64,000 nt of DNA from Hemibagrus wyckioides (GCF_019097595.1 NC_080715.1:23742073-23806072), one strand, 5' to 3'. Shown: positions 22,068 to 34,287, counted from the first letter of the stretch. A program made the numbers and translations. The notes: generated by a model from the letters alone, not told the origin.

Positions 22068-22630
22068 ATGGCCGTGCCGGCTGCTTTGATCCCCCCTTCC
22101 TCGCTGGTCCAGCCGTCTCCCATCTCATCCTCCTCTTCCTCCTCGGTGAACACTTCTTCTCCGTCGGCCACTTCGTCTCCGTGTCCATCGGTGGCTCCGG
22201 CCGTTGCGAACCCGTTCCGCTCGGAGCTGAGAGCGGCGGCAGGAAGCCCGGCCATGCCGATCGCTGTGACTCCGACACAGCTCTCCTCCAAGCCCGTGTA
22301 CTCGACCCCGTCGCCCGTGGAGAACACCCCGCAGAATAACGAGTGCAAGATGGTGGAGCTGAGGGGCGCGCAGGTGGCCTCGTTCACAGTGGACGGACGG
22401 GAACTCATCTGTCTGCCGCAGGCCTTCGATCTGTTCCTGAAACACCTGGTCGGCGGACTGCACACCGTCTATACCAAGCTGAAGCGGCTCGAGATCACGC
22501 CCGTGGTGTGCAACGTGGAGCAGGTGCGCGTGCTGCGCGGCCTCGGCGCCATCCAGCCCGGCGTGAACCGCTGCAAGCTCATCTCCCGCAAGGACTTCGA
22601 GACGCTCTACAACGACTGCACCAATGCCAG
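22068..22630 (+). CDS. dach1: Dachshund family transcription cofactor, first coding exon (partial)
   Basis: Encodes the N-terminus of a nuclear DACH protein, which works with SIX and EYA proteins and corepressors in eye, limb, muscle and brain development. The exon gives 187 complete codons plus two bases. Residues 1-10 (MAVPAALIPP) equal the DACH1 start. A Ser run (20-26) and a Ser/Pro/Ala-rich part lead to KPVYSTPSPVENTPQNNECKM (about 75-95). The DACHbox-N, a SKI/SNO/DAC winged-helix-like fold, occupies about 93-187 with the CLPQ motif at 115-118. The glycine-rich and long serine stretches of mammalian DACH1 are absent. The start has a strong context (A at -3, G at +4) and is the first in-frame ATG. 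Which of the fish duplicates this is (dacha or dachb) cannot be settled here; DACH2 fits less well because its N-terminus differs. Confidence 0.96.
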
Positions 22631-22636
22631 GTAAGC
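22629..22636 (+). other. 5' splice donor of dach exon 1
   Basis: AG|GTAAGC, a near-consensus donor; the intron starts at 22631. The exon leaves two bases (AG) of a split codon, so the next exon must supply one base. Family knowledge: DACH transcripts continue here either as Ser-Arg-Pro-Gly or via an optional Arg-Lys-Arg exon, and both fit the AG remainder. Confidence 0.93.
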
Positions 22637-22827
22637 GCCGAGTGCCGGTCCTCACGAGCACAGTTGCACCGTGAGCTCGGATAAGAGCCGATTCCTCATG
22701 CAGCTTCGCGCGCAAAACAGCTCCAACTTCTCCGTTACTCGTTAACTGCTAAAGAAGCGCGGAGCTGCAGAGAACCGACTCCGTGCTCGCGAGCTGATGA
22801 CGTAGCGAAGCCGTTACCGCCGTGCTC

Positions 22828-23355
22828 AACTTTTACACCACTGACACCAAGCACTCTCACTGCAAAACATCAGTGTGTTACATTAACTTCTTCATCACTG
22901 ATGCAACACACACACAACAAATCATCAAAGTCTTAGATGAACTACACACCTGATGCAAAATACTCAGTAAATCATCAGTGTGTTACATTAACATCAAAAC
23001 TGATGCAAACCAAACACAACAAAACAGCAGTCTGTTAAATTAAATTCCACACAACTGATACAAAATAGACAACAGAACATGGGTGTATTACATTAATTTC
23101 TAAATCACTGATGCAAAAACACATCATCAGTGTGTTAGATTTACTTTTGCACCACTTCCACAAACTACACAGCTGAACGGATTAATTTATAAACCACTGG
23201 CACAAGAAACACAGCTAAACATCATTGCCCTGGATTAACTTTTATACCACTGACACAAAGTACACAGCTAAACATCAGTGTGTTAGATTAATTTATACAA
23301 CACTGACACAAAGTACACAGCTAAACAACAGGGTGTTTAAGATTAACTTTTACAG
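22828..23355. repeat. Degenerate ~53-bp minisatellite at the start of intron 1
   Basis: The words 'CACTGACACAAAGTACACAGCTAAACATCAGTG' and 'TGTTAGATTAATTTTTACAC' (the two halves of one unit) recur about ten times. The last three units are best kept, with ACACAGCTAAAC starting at 23209, 23262 and 23315, a 53-bp period. Earlier units are eroded (CATCAGTGTGTTACATTAAC near 22868 and 22975; ACTGATGCAA several times). The array starts where the CpG island ends. Confidence 0.85.
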
Positions 23356-23906
23356 TCATCATCCGAGTGCAGCTGGAGCATTATAAATAAGCACTGTATA
23401 AATAACACTTTTTTTGCTGTACACACAGCCCCTAATATTTTATTATAATAAAGTGTAGTTTAAGATATGATAACGTGTTCCCATGATATTGGAATGAAAT
23501 GTCAGGCTTGTATTCACAATAAACTAACAAAGCAATGATGAAATGACTGTATGAGTGAACAGTAACAGTTATCATGATATCTTAAACCTGAGTAAAGCCT
23601 GGATGTGTTTACACACTGCTATATAAACATTTCGCAAGTAATTCTATCTATCTATCTATCTATCTATGTTTTTTTTCCTTGCACATATTAAATAAGCTAA
23701 ATGATTTTAATTTAATGTATAAATGTACATTAAATTAAATAAATATGTATAAATGTGTAATTAACCATTAATATGTTTCATCATGTAAAAAATCTTTTAA
23801 TTTTTCCTCTTATTTTCACTAAAACTTTGCTATTTTTTTTTTTTTTTACTAAATATTGTGCACTGTAAGTGATGTCCGAGTATATTTAGTTATTTCCAGT
23901 GTTGGC
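23356..23906. other. Unique AT-rich intron DNA
   Basis: Contains a (CTAT)n run at 23643-23668 and a poly-T at about 23832-23848. Nothing else recognised. Confidence 0.5.
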
Positions 23907-23977
<71 letters not shown>

Positions 23978-23979
23978 TT
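23907..23979. repeat. (TTTC)n microsatellite
   Basis: About 18 pure TTTC units. Confidence 0.97.
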
Positions 23980-24168
23980 ACTTCAGTCAGAAAAGAAGTG
24001 CTTGTGGTCAGTAAGTGCATGCTGTCAATAATGAGGAAGGATTCACTGCCTCCAGCTAATTTTAAGTAGTGGAAACATAGATTGCTGTTAAGTGGGTGCG
24101 AGACATGTGACCTTTCTCCTTAAATAACTTTTTGTCTAATTGTAAGTAAAAAATAAATAAATAAAATG

Positions 24169-24216
<48 letters not shown>

Positions 24217-24599
24217 CAATAAGACAAATTTTATTTAAGGAGAATGGTAACATGTTAGTATAATTAATTCATTAATTTAGTATATTAATATTATGAAATT
24301 TTTGATGTATATACACAACAAAATCACAAACTACAAAATTTTTGCTCTTAGTTACAGAATACTGGTCACTTACACACACATCCAGACATACATATGTATT
24401 TATTTAATTACACTAAAATGACTTTCCTAAACATGAAGGAAAAAAAGAAACTATGAATTTGAATGTTTTTCATGATACCTTTATTTACTGCCATTGCCTT
24501 CATTTTGGGGTGGTTTGCACAGTGAGGTTGATTTTGTGTGTGAGAGCTGGGACTTAGAGCTGTGAGGCCTCACACCTCAGTCCGCTCAGACGCTTCTCT
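23980..24599. other. Intron DNA with (AAT)n microsatellite at 24168-24214
   Basis: The AAT run is about 15 units. The minus-strand poly-Leu frame here is an artefact of it. The rest is AT-rich without recognisable features. Confidence 0.55.
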
Positions 24600-24870
24600 G
24601 GTCACACAGTGATATAGTGTGTGATTTGAACTCTTGAGGCTGGCACTGAGAATGGCCAGCGATGGGGTTAAAGGATAATGCAGTGCTACATATTGCTTTA
24701 ATGACGCTAAAGTGCTCGCCTATTACTGCTGCACGGGAGAGGCCTGTAATGGTCTCTGAAAGCACCTGGTACTGCCGGTGTTATGCTGAAATCAATCATA
24801 TCCGCCATGGCTGCTTCCCATTTGGAGAATTACATCATTTGTATGGACAAAGATATCCTGTGTAGATGGA
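24600..24870. promoter_or_regulatory. Candidate CNE
   Basis: High-complexity block about 2 kb into the intron: GCTTTAATGACGC (about 24694), AATCAATCATATCCGCCATGG at about 24790-24810 (contains a YY1-like CCGCCAT) and GAGAATTACATCATTTG (about 24824). No simple repeats. Texture-based call. Confidence 0.35.
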
Positions 24871-25328
24871 ACACAAACAGATGGCGCAGGAGGAGCAGCT
24901 CTTCGTTACACCGCTGATTGAATCTGTGTGTGTGTGTGTGTGAATGTTTGGCACTTTAAGCGAAAGGTTTGCACTTTAGCTCCTAATTTCAAGTATTTGT
25001 GGGTCACTTGAGTTGTGATGATGCAGCAAAGTATTGCAGATGTTTGTGGAGCCATATACATGACACTGGATAAAGAAACCTCATTTGTGACCTAGTGGAA
25101 TTATTGTATATTATACTCAGAGCTCCAGAAGGTGAAGATATCCATGTATTAATTCCTGCACTATTATGATGATAAAATGCTCTTGTTCACTTTTTTTTTT
25201 TTGCTAAATGATAGCTGTTTATCTTCGGCTGCTCTTGTTTAATGCATGTGCTGTACGGCGGCGGCAGATGATCTCCGTTCTCGCTCTGCAGGACGACACA
25301 CTCCACTCTCTTTCTCTCCTTCTCCCCG

Positions 25329-25360
<32 letters not shown>

Positions 25361-25971
25361 GCTGCACCTTCACACAGAGCCTCGACCCAGATTAATGCAC
25401 TCCTTCCGGTGCTGAGCAGATAGAGGGCCCATAATCTCTTGCTTTCATGGGAGCTACGACAGTGCCTCATGAGAAGCGATACTTCAGCCACTTGTTTTCC
25501 TTTTCATTTTGTGTGTGGGACAGCGCAGGCTCTGCTCGTTCCCACCGGCATCTGAACTTACAGGCTTATTGAAACATCACAACAGTGCTGCTCTCTCACT
25601 GGAGGCAAGCTGTACATGCACAGCAATGCAGCAGTTAATTGACAATCATTGTCTACCTCTGAAGGTTAAACACGCACCTCCAGACGACAGGAGGCCTTTG
25701 GGATGTCGGCTATTTTCCTCAGCTCTAGACTTTCACGGATTTTATTTAAACTGTATTTTGTACATTCATTCTTGTAATAGCTTTGTAATTTGAATCAATA
25801 TAAATGTCAAAAAAATTTTTATTTACATGTTCAGCCATAAGAGCAGGGCATTAAAAAAGAGGCTTGTGTTTTGTTTGTGTTATGATACAAACTGTCCCAT
25901 TTACAGGAAAGTGGGATTATTTTGTCTAGCGCTCGGGGGTTACGTCTTCACCAGCGGTGGCAGATTTTATC

Positions 25972-25976
<5 letters not shown>
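24871..25976. other. Intron DNA with small repeats
   Basis: GT run at about 24925-24942, (CT)n at 25329-25356. The 25210-25310 and 25390-25720 stretches are of higher complexity and could hold regulatory sequence. The open frames there lack recognisable features. Confidence 0.45.
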
Positions 25977-26021
<45 letters not shown>

Positions 26022-26052
26022 CTCTTTCACTCTCTCTCTCGCTCGCTCTCTT
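25977..26052. repeat. (CT)n microsatellite, interrupted
   Basis: A nearly pure CT run at 25977-26018, then a degenerate CT/CG part. Confidence 0.94.
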
Positions 26053-27269
26053 TGCAGTGCTCTTCTGATATATTTGTTTTCGGCAGGGCACAGATGTGTT
26101 TACAGGTACTCATGGGAAATCTTTGGATCGGATTCAAATCATTCCCAGTCAGAGTGGGTGCTAAGATACCCGTCACCCAGCAACCACATCCAAGAGGGAG
26201 CCAGGGTGATAATAACTTTAAAAAAAAAAAACAGAGAGACAGATGTCTGATTAGGATGAAAGAGTTTGAAGGCAGAGGGAGGGGGGTGTGCATGTTAAAA
26301 GGCTTGTTAAAATCACAAATTCATTCAAGCACTTTCTTACAAATCAAATATGCATTTCTCTGCTCTGGCCCCGAATTCATGTTATGAAGATGGGTCAGAG
26401 AGGAAGAGGATAAACAGCCGGCTTTTTATCTTTTGTTGCTGTGAGTTGGTAGAGCTCTGTTGTTGGATAGGATTAGTGTCTAAATTAATTGTGCATTTGC
26501 TGCATATCGCAAGATGTCATTAGAAAACTGGAAAAGATGTTGCATCCTTTTTTTAAACAATGTCAATGTGAATATTAAATGTAATTACTAATTATGACAG
26601 GCATGCTGTTTTTTTTTTTAATTATTATTTTTATTCTGAATATTTGTCCCAAAGTCAGTCAAAGTTATCCTTTTAGTTATTGCTCTTGAATAAATATAGG
26701 ACATGGCTAGCTATTTATAGTTCTTTTCCTGTCTCGAAGAGGCTCTAAAGGCCATAAATTTGTGTTATGAAGTGAAACAGTTTAAGCTGATTATTTGCAC
26801 ATCTCGGCTGGAGCCTCAGAGAGAATTAGTAAGAGAATTGTGTTTCTGAAGGTGCACTTATTTATTAATACATTTATTATTTGTAACGTGTGGCATGTTC
26901 TGTTTCATGTCATTAGGTGATGCTGACAGGACTGAGGTGCAGATATTTTTGGTATTTTTTTTAATGGCGCAGAGAATAGTAGTCAGGGAAGGCATAGTTA
27001 GGAAATTGGAATAGTGGAGCAGCACCTGTGACAGATTGGCTGTGGAGAAAGCCATGAATTTGGGCCTGTGTGAGTGTGTGTGTGAGTGTGAGAATGAGAG
27101 ACACTGTAGGGTCTGGCATGTCTTTAGCCCGGCAGCTCGTCCACATTACACCGTATTTAGGGAGCAAGGCGCAGATCAGTGGTGCTTGTACAGCGATGTT
27201 AAACACTACTGACAGAAGTTAGAGGGAGCAGATGAGATTTCTTGATTGGACGGAGATTCCAGGCTGTAG
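26053..27269. other. Unique intron DNA, no gene seen
   Basis: The long plus frame 25827-26387 runs through the CT repeat and has no family features. The segments 26340-26530 and 27100-27260 are complex and repeat-free, possibly regulatory; no firm evidence. Confidence 0.45.
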
Positions 27270-27600
27270 CCCCGCTCTGTCTAATGTGGTCACGTAGAGA
27301 AATTGATTTTCCCCCTCCGAAATTAATTAATTTTTCATATAGCCCAAAGCTGGAGTTTAAAAAGAGGGTGCACTTGCCGCTTTCCTATTTTCCTGCTCTT
27401 TTTTAAGAATTATTGCCTAATCATATTAATACTTTTGCCCCAAGGATGAAAAGATAATTGTACAAATGCATTTGGAAATATGTATCACTGAGTATTTATG
27501 ATTAAATTATGCAAATAACTCTGCTCCTATCCTTCGTGGACCCAGATTGTCTAATTAGGATTGATATGCCGAGTAGATGTTCTTGAATCTGAATACACGC
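27270..27600. promoter_or_regulatory. Strong candidate CNE with octamer site
   Basis: Repeat-free block holding AAATTAATTAATTTTTC (about 27320), CCTAATCATATTAATAC (about 27416), an exact octamer ATGCAAAT at 27509-27516 inside AAATTATGCAAATAAC, and TCTAATTAGGATTGATATG (about 27550). POU and homeodomain motifs packed together within GC-containing unique sequence. Conservation not tested. Confidence 0.4.
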
Positions 27601-28439
27601 ATGTCCAAAGAGCAGAAAATTGAAAATGACAAGGCTGGAATCCTTAAAAAGTGCTTTTTTTTTCACTGGCTAATTCAGCGTAGCTGTATCAGGAGTTAAT
27701 TTTCCCTAGCTCATTTTCACATTGGAGATGACAGGAAAAAAAAAAGAATACTTATGGGAATCAATCTCAAAAGGGGTTCTAGAAATTTCTTCCAAGTTGT
27801 TTTTTATTTTTAAGTCGCTCGGATAAATTTTGCAGTATGTAAACATTTCAGTTCTAAGACATCTTTCCATTTCTACTACAGTAGCCATGACTGAGCTTGC
27901 TATTGTTTTGTATCAAAAGAAATTTCTTGATGCATTTTTGTGAGCTGTGTGTGTGTGTGTTTGAGCTTGAAGGATATGGTAGTGGCTCGTTGCGGTAAAC
28001 GGCGTCAGCAGCTTTGGTAGTGCCAGCCTGGAGGACAGGTGATTATGTAGCTCTGCAGGCTGTTTTCATTTAGGTCAGAACAAGCTCCACTTTACAGGGC
28101 AATGAGAGCACCATGACTCCATTAAAGAAAAACAACAGGCTCTGGAGTGCTCGTGCCATTTTTTTCTGAGGACAAAAGAAATAAGTGCTCAATGAATTCA
28201 CTTTCAAGCCCTCCTCAAAGCATGAAATATGTGGCTCTAAAGCACCCTTTTGAAACCTTTTGAAAAGAAAAAAAACCTCTTCGATTATGGGATGCACATG
28301 CTTTTTAGCTTGTGTTTCGATAAAAATTAAGCAGACAGCATACTTCTTAGACATTTATTCATTGCAGTTGATAAATTTAGTTTTTCTCTTTCTCGAGTAC
28401 ATCTAAAACAACTGAATCATTACCTTTTAATCCAAATGC
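27601..28439. other. Unique intron DNA, no gene seen
   Basis: A short GT run at about 27945-27961; otherwise complex sequence (27990-28050 has CpGs). Nothing recognised. Confidence 0.45.
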
Positions 28440-29100
28440 CAAATAAAAGGGTAACGACACAGAAATCCTGTAAGATTCGTGTCAGCGAGGCTCGGCCCAG
28501 TACAAAAGCCTGCTCCAACACCTCCAGGAGCATCTCATAAAGTTGTGATTGTTATCTAATCTTTACCTGGCAAAGCGAATGGCTTGCAGCTAATGACACT
28601 TGAGACCAGAATGGAATTCTATCGCCGTTCAAAGCATCTGCTCTCAGACAGGCCTCTGACAAACATGAGACTCCAGGCCCCTCGCTCAGGAGCTGAACTC
28701 CTCACAGACCACACAGCAGCGTGGAAAGGCAATTTGCCTAAATTGAATCATAATAATCATAACAAAACACAAATATTGTTTTGTTTATTGCCACTAAGGA
28801 TCCCATATGTTGCGTGCAGGAGTTGTTAGCTATGCGTTTTGCTTCTTGAATAAGACACTTTCAAGGTGAAACACAAATGGCTGCTTATTAGATAAAAATG
28901 CTAAGCATTTGGCTGGAGCATCAATCCTGCTACTGTCTTCTGCTCCACTCTCTCTGTCCCTGTTGAAATGCTACAAACTGCATTAACTCACTTTTCCACA
29001 CTCCTCCATTACCTGAGAATTAACTACGACTCCTTTTAATTAAGTTTGCCAAACAATTTGTCTTTTTTTTCTGAAATCTTGTACTGAGAAACCTCGCCCT
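28440..29100. promoter_or_regulatory. Candidate CNE cluster
   Basis: About 650 bp without simple repeats, moderately GC-rich (28470-28740), then TCCTTTTAATTAAGTTTGCC near 29031-29050. The complexity is even and no mobile-element words are seen. A regulatory role is inferred only from texture and position. Confidence 0.3.
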
Positions 29101-31614
29101 GTCATGTTTTTGCGATGCAGTGCCCACAGAAGGCCGGCATAAATCAGTGTCACCTATAGCTTGACTAACTGTGAAAGGGAGACATGGCTGCAAAATATTT
29201 TTGGACTATATACAAAGGCACACAGAAAATCTTTGGCGTGCAATGGTAATAAACTGAAAATCCCATTTCCACGCTATCCACTCCAATCCTCCACCCTGCT
29301 CAAGTTTGCCTGCGCAGAGTGCATTAGAAGTAGACGCTGTATTTCCGTATCAAACAAAAGCCATGTTTTTTTTCCTTTAGACCCGATCCAGAGCCTCTCA
29401 CGTTGCTTGCTCGCTGAGCCCCGCGAGAGAAAGAGCGAGCCATTATAATAACTCCGGTGTTTTTTTCAATGATGCTTGGCTTGAGTTTCTCTCCTCCAGA
29501 CTCAAATGTCACTGTCTCACTGAGGCTTCCTTTAAAAAAAAAAAAATATCGCCTCTGCCACGGTGAGCCATAGTGCCCGGCTATTATTACTCTCCCCGTA
29601 AAGACTGACAGTTTGCTCCGGAGAGACATGACACCGAATTCGTCTGCTGGAAGTGGACCACCGCGCCCCCTTTCTGTCCCATCAGATATGTGTAAACCGA
29701 TGACACCTGGCTGGGGGATGCGGAAGGCGAGGCAGCGGCGACCACAGCACACACACGTCGCCTGCTTTTATAGCCTTTGTTTGTCAGGAAGACGGTGTAG
29801 ACTATTACACAGGTCTAGCGGCTCACTGTCTCGTGTTTCACAGCTGTGGTTTGGCTTGAAGATAAGCCAAGGTTTAATCAAACCATCACTTTTCGATCAG
29901 TTTTATTTCATAGAGTTGCACCTTCAAGAGATTAGACTCCGTTTGTTCATTTTAAAAGACCCACATACAGTATGTACAGCGAGTCATATTAAAAAAAGAA
30001 AACTGTTTAAATGCTTACATCAGGTTTATGACAGTCACCTTTGCTAACCGTCAGCGTCCCAGTTAATGTATTCTACTTATAAATTTGTCCTGTTATGTAA
30101 AATCCAGCACAGGCTTTGTGCTCTATACAGACTCCAGAGCATTATGCTGATAAAAGTTTTCCAGCATAATACATCTGTCTATATGTATTATCCCTCTGTT
30201 GCTCCAGAGCAGACACTGTGACATCCATAAACTTCACATGTGAATAGGCTTTTCTGAAAAGGAGAATGAATTAAGTCAAGCTGACATCGCATGCCAATAA
30301 GCTTTGTTTCATTCCCAGTGCAGTATTCATTTGTGGCACAGAGAGATTTATTGCATGATTGACAATTATGAGAGGATGACCTAGTTTTTTTTTTTTTTCT
30401 TTTCTTTTTTTTTTTTTTTTGCAATGGAACAAAAATGGTTTTCATGGAATGGCATCGCCTTCCTTTGTATTCTGCAGACCAGAAGCGAGGAACAAGGAGG
30501 CTTTTGCCAAGAGACACGCAGCTTTTTAAAAGCTCAGAAAGAGTCAGTTTGCTGTTTACTTATGTGTTTTTACCTCAGATGATTTAGTATTAGCCTAATT
30601 GTGAGACATCCCCATGGATAACAAGTCCCTTTAAAAACCCTCGCATTTAATTTTCTCTCGAAAGTTATTTTCTATGCTATTTGACAAAGTGTCTCCCTAA
30701 AGGCAAACACTGAAGTCTGCACTTGTCTTGGAGGTGAGATGGCATATTAACTATTCAGCTAGACTTTCACACCATGAGGATCTATTCATAGCACGGCTAG
30801 CTTTGTCTGCTTAACTGACTAGCTTTTCAGCAACACTTTTAATGGCTAATATTTCCTGATTCATGCATGTGTGTGTTTTTTTTTTTAATCTTACCTTTCT
30901 ATTAACTGGCTTTATTCTGTGTCGTGAAGCTCATTACAGCTGTAAGGAGGGTGCGTTCCCCATGGGACCACTGGTTGAGTGGAACCACAAATGACACAAG
31001 CAGGGTTTAGTTGGAAGTTAATATCCTGCAAAATTGTTTCTGCACAGCTCAGTAGAATACGGATGATTAAATGACACGAGCAGATCAGAAACGTTTCCTT
31101 CGACTACAAGGTGTTAAGTGTTGGCGCTTTAGACTGCTGCAGCTCTCCCAAGGTTGCTGTTAAAAGAAATAAGATGTATTTAAAAGAGAACACTGTCACA
31201 GAGAGAGGCAGGAACTGAATGCCAGGCTTTGTGTATTGTGTCAGACATTGTGTTTTACACAGATAACAGTGCTGTCGACTGACTTCTTTGAAGCACTACC
31301 CTGACAAGGAAAAAAAAAAGTGTTATAACTGCTGGGAAATAAATACGATGTTCCGTTTCAGTAGACATGGAGTTTAACCCTTTACATGTAGATCTCAGGT
31401 GTCAAGTGATCCATGATACATTGTATGCTGTTCACAAATAAACCTACAGTATGAATTTGATTCACATGTGTAGCAGGAAACATTTTAAAGGAAGTAAATC
31501 ATCACATCAGTAAAAAGCTGTTAAAAAATAATGTAATACGATCCGTAATATTGTCTTTTTAGCACTTTCTTTCCACCTTCGCAGTTTTTCCTTAGTTATG
31601 AATAATTTATCAAA
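29101..31614. other. Unique intron DNA, no gene seen
   Basis: Poly-T runs at about 30384-30420. Complex, partly CpG-containing stretches (29380-29460, 29550-29770) could be regulatory. A plus frame at 29613-30047 begins with a chance NSSAGSGPPRP string that is not the DACH NSSRPGRPPKR segment. Minus frames contain Lys runs from the poly-T. Confidence 0.45.
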
Positions 31615-31637
31615 GACCAAAATTAATTAATTAATTA

Positions 31638-31710
<73 letters not shown>

Positions 31711-31765
31711 GTTATGAATAATAATAATAATAATAATAAATGTTTAGGGACTGATGTATATAAAA

Positions 31766-31820
<55 letters not shown>

Positions 31821-31822
31821 AT
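31615..31822. repeat. Composite AT repeat: (AATT)n, (ATT)n, (AAT)n, (AAAT)n
   Basis: A TTAA-type run, then ATT units to about 31710, a short AAT run (31719-31740) that is the complement of the ATT run, then AAAT units (about 31764-31821). The ATT and AAT parts can pair into a hairpin. Confidence 0.95.
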
Positions 31823-32999
31823 ATATGATACCTAACAATTATAAAAAATAATTAAAATAAAAAAATGCTTTAATTAAATAAAATATTATAATAAAATTAT
31901 TTTAATGTATAAACTAATAATGTATTATAATATGTATATTTATTATTTTATGTAATAAATATTTATTATTTTATGTAATATTTATTTATATATTTATTTA
32001 TTTAAGTTGTAACTCGTTAAGTACTGTTGTTGGTCATGTGGTGAGGATCTACTTCCTGTGAACTGTTTTTCTGTTGATTGACACGCCATTCTTTTTTAGT
32101 AATTTTTTTTTTGTAATTGTCAGTTTACACACTGCCAAGCATTTCATACCGCCATGGTATTCAGTATCTCCATTTTTGTTGGATATATAAAACAGAGTAA
32201 CATGTAAAACTGGAGTGGAATAGTTCAGTCTGAAATAAAGACTTTTGAAACAAGAACATTTTCCGTATTTGACATAGTGATTCTAACTAAAGTGTGGACA
32301 TGAAAGCTTTTTACTTGAAATAAACTGCCACTTGTCTGTAGCCAACACACACACACACACACACAATATCTTTTCTCATTTTCTCTTCACTCAAGTTCTC
32401 AGAGATTTACCTTTATAGCGGAGTAAAGAAATCGAGCCGTTTCCTCAAACGGCAATATAACTTCCGCTCTCGCTGTTCAGCCAGAGATTAACTGTTCTGC
32501 GTTACCAATTCTGCGATGGAAGATTAAGGGTTGTAAAAAATGGAGCAAAGGGGGTTTGCAGTTATCAAATGTCCTCTCACACTTGACCTTTCAAATGTCA
32601 GAAAAGGAATGTGAGACAATAGCCGTTGTACAGATCTGATTACGTGGATCAAACAGGCCTCTATGGTGCTATTAGTCACAGGGATGTTTAATTGTAGGAA
32701 ATCAGGAATCCGGGCCGAACAATACACTATATTTATATCTTGGGCTCCGTTGTTATCATTCGAGCACTGGGGCATTGTGTTCCTCCTCCGTCCGATGAAA
32801 AGAGCTCTTGAACATGGAGGCATTATATCATTTGTTCTTGATTGAGAAACATCTGTGTCACTTGCTATTCCAAAGCACCCGATAGTGCGGTTCTGTTAGC
32901 ACACATTACTACAAGCCAAGAATTTCACAATTATAATTCCATCCTTCTTTGATGCATATTGTCTTTTTTTGTCCATGGGAGGAGATTTAAGGCAGGATA
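31823..32999. other. Unique intron DNA, AT-rich at first
   Basis: Very AT-rich to about 32010 (TATTTATTATTTTATGTAAT repeated twice near 31936-31985). A short (CA)n sits at 32346-32366. The 32640-32960 part is complex, with scattered CpGs. No gene seen. Confidence 0.45.
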
Positions 33000-34059
33000 A
33001 TTAAAGGTATAGGGTCAGGGTCAAGCCAATAGGAATGTCAGGGTATGACAGGCTCTTTCAGCACGCCCCAGACAGAGATAGTGGCTGAGCCACAGAAAGG
33101 CCAGTGTGCTGACAGTGCTGGCGCAGCAGGAAGACATCAGCGGGAGAAACAGATAGCGAGAGCAGCCGGTGGAGCGGCCAGAATCAGGAAAGATTAGGCG
33201 CGAGACCCCGGGTCAACCCGTTCCCACCGCTCACTCGGAGTGTTATTAATAAAAGACACGGCTAAGAGCTTATTAAGCTGTTCAAACATACACGCAGGTC
33301 ACCGCTGCTGTCAGTCAGGTCCAAACTCTTTATTCGCAACTTCATATGCAACTTTATCATGCACATATAAAGCAGCTATACAAAAAGTAGTACTCAAGGC
33401 ACAGAGGATGAGTGTAATGCAGTAACTCAGGATGTGAGAAATATTACTACTGTGAGAAAACAGGACTTGAATAAATACTCTTATGGATGGAGAAAACCCA
33501 GTGTAAACCGCTCTATGTGAACTGAATCAGCTCTGTATAGGTCTCTTGTCAATGTAAATAATGGGAGTTATTTAGCATGCTGTGAGCAGATAACATGGAG
33601 GCATGAGGAAGATAAAATGAACGTACATAACTCTCTTCTTGCCGTAAGTGATGAGCGGTGTCCGACCTGTCTGCTATGTGAAAGGAAACATGGCACGATA
33701 GCGCCAGATCTTTGATCAAGATGTGCAGGCGCTCACGCCTGTGATTTATACCGCCACATCCCAGTAAAAAGGATGTCAACTTTAGGTCTTAATGAAAGCT
33801 CTTGAATATAACAGTATCTGTGCAGAAGTGATGTGGTGACAGCAACCATGCAAATGAGGTTAAATGGCCATCGAGACGAAAGGACTATGCCGTTTCTGCC
33901 AGTGGAAAATTCCCTTCTAACTTGTAAGTGTAGTCCATTTCACATCTTATCGTCTGTGGCTTTGTCTGTCCACTGGCTCTTCCAAGTCAGAGCAGACCCC
34001 ATGAGATAAACTCTGTCAGACTCGGGGGTGATTTATTAAATTTTGAGTTCTGTGAAGGA
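33000..34059. promoter_or_regulatory. Candidate CNE region
   Basis: About 1 kb without microsatellites, partly GC-rich with CpGs (33060-33240, 33640-33740). No coding pattern: short frames only. Could contain one or more enhancers; the call rests on texture and on being in a dach intron. Confidence 0.28.
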
Positions 34060-34129
34060 CTTTCATGTCGAGGGGAGAAAGAAAATACATTGCAGGTGGC
34101 TGCCAGCTTCAGGCACTATTTGCTGAAGG

Positions 34130-34251
34130 TAAGAGAGAGAGAGAGAGAGAGAGTGAGGGAGAGAGAGAGAGAGAGAGACCCAAGAGAGCAAGAGACCGAC
34201 AGAGAGTGAAAGAGTTAGAAAGAGACCGATCGAGCAAGAGAGAGAGACAGA

Positions 34252-34287
<36 letters not shown>

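Larger units (their letters stand above)
22030..22830. promoter_or_regulatory. CpG-rich island over exon 1
   Basis: CpG dinucleotides become frequent from about 22030 through the exon and about 200 bp past the donor, then stop abruptly where the minisatellite starts. This is the usual picture of a developmental-gene CpG island promoter. I did not count the exact observed/expected ratio. Confidence 0.75.

Noticed and set aside
22125..22715. 196-codon antisense open frame over exon 1, plus two other antisense or overlapping frames
   Set aside because: Shadow of a GC-rich exon with strong codon bias; no protein family is recognised, while the sense frame matches DACH1.
25827..26387. 186-codon frame across a CT repeat
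   Set aside because: Kept open by the microsatellite (Leu-Ser run); the rest is not recognisable.
29613..30047. Open frame with NSSAGSGPPRP, superficially like the next DACH exon (NSSRPGRPPKR)
   Set aside because: Only a few residues agree, the following DACH residues do not appear, and there is no suitable acceptor in phase.
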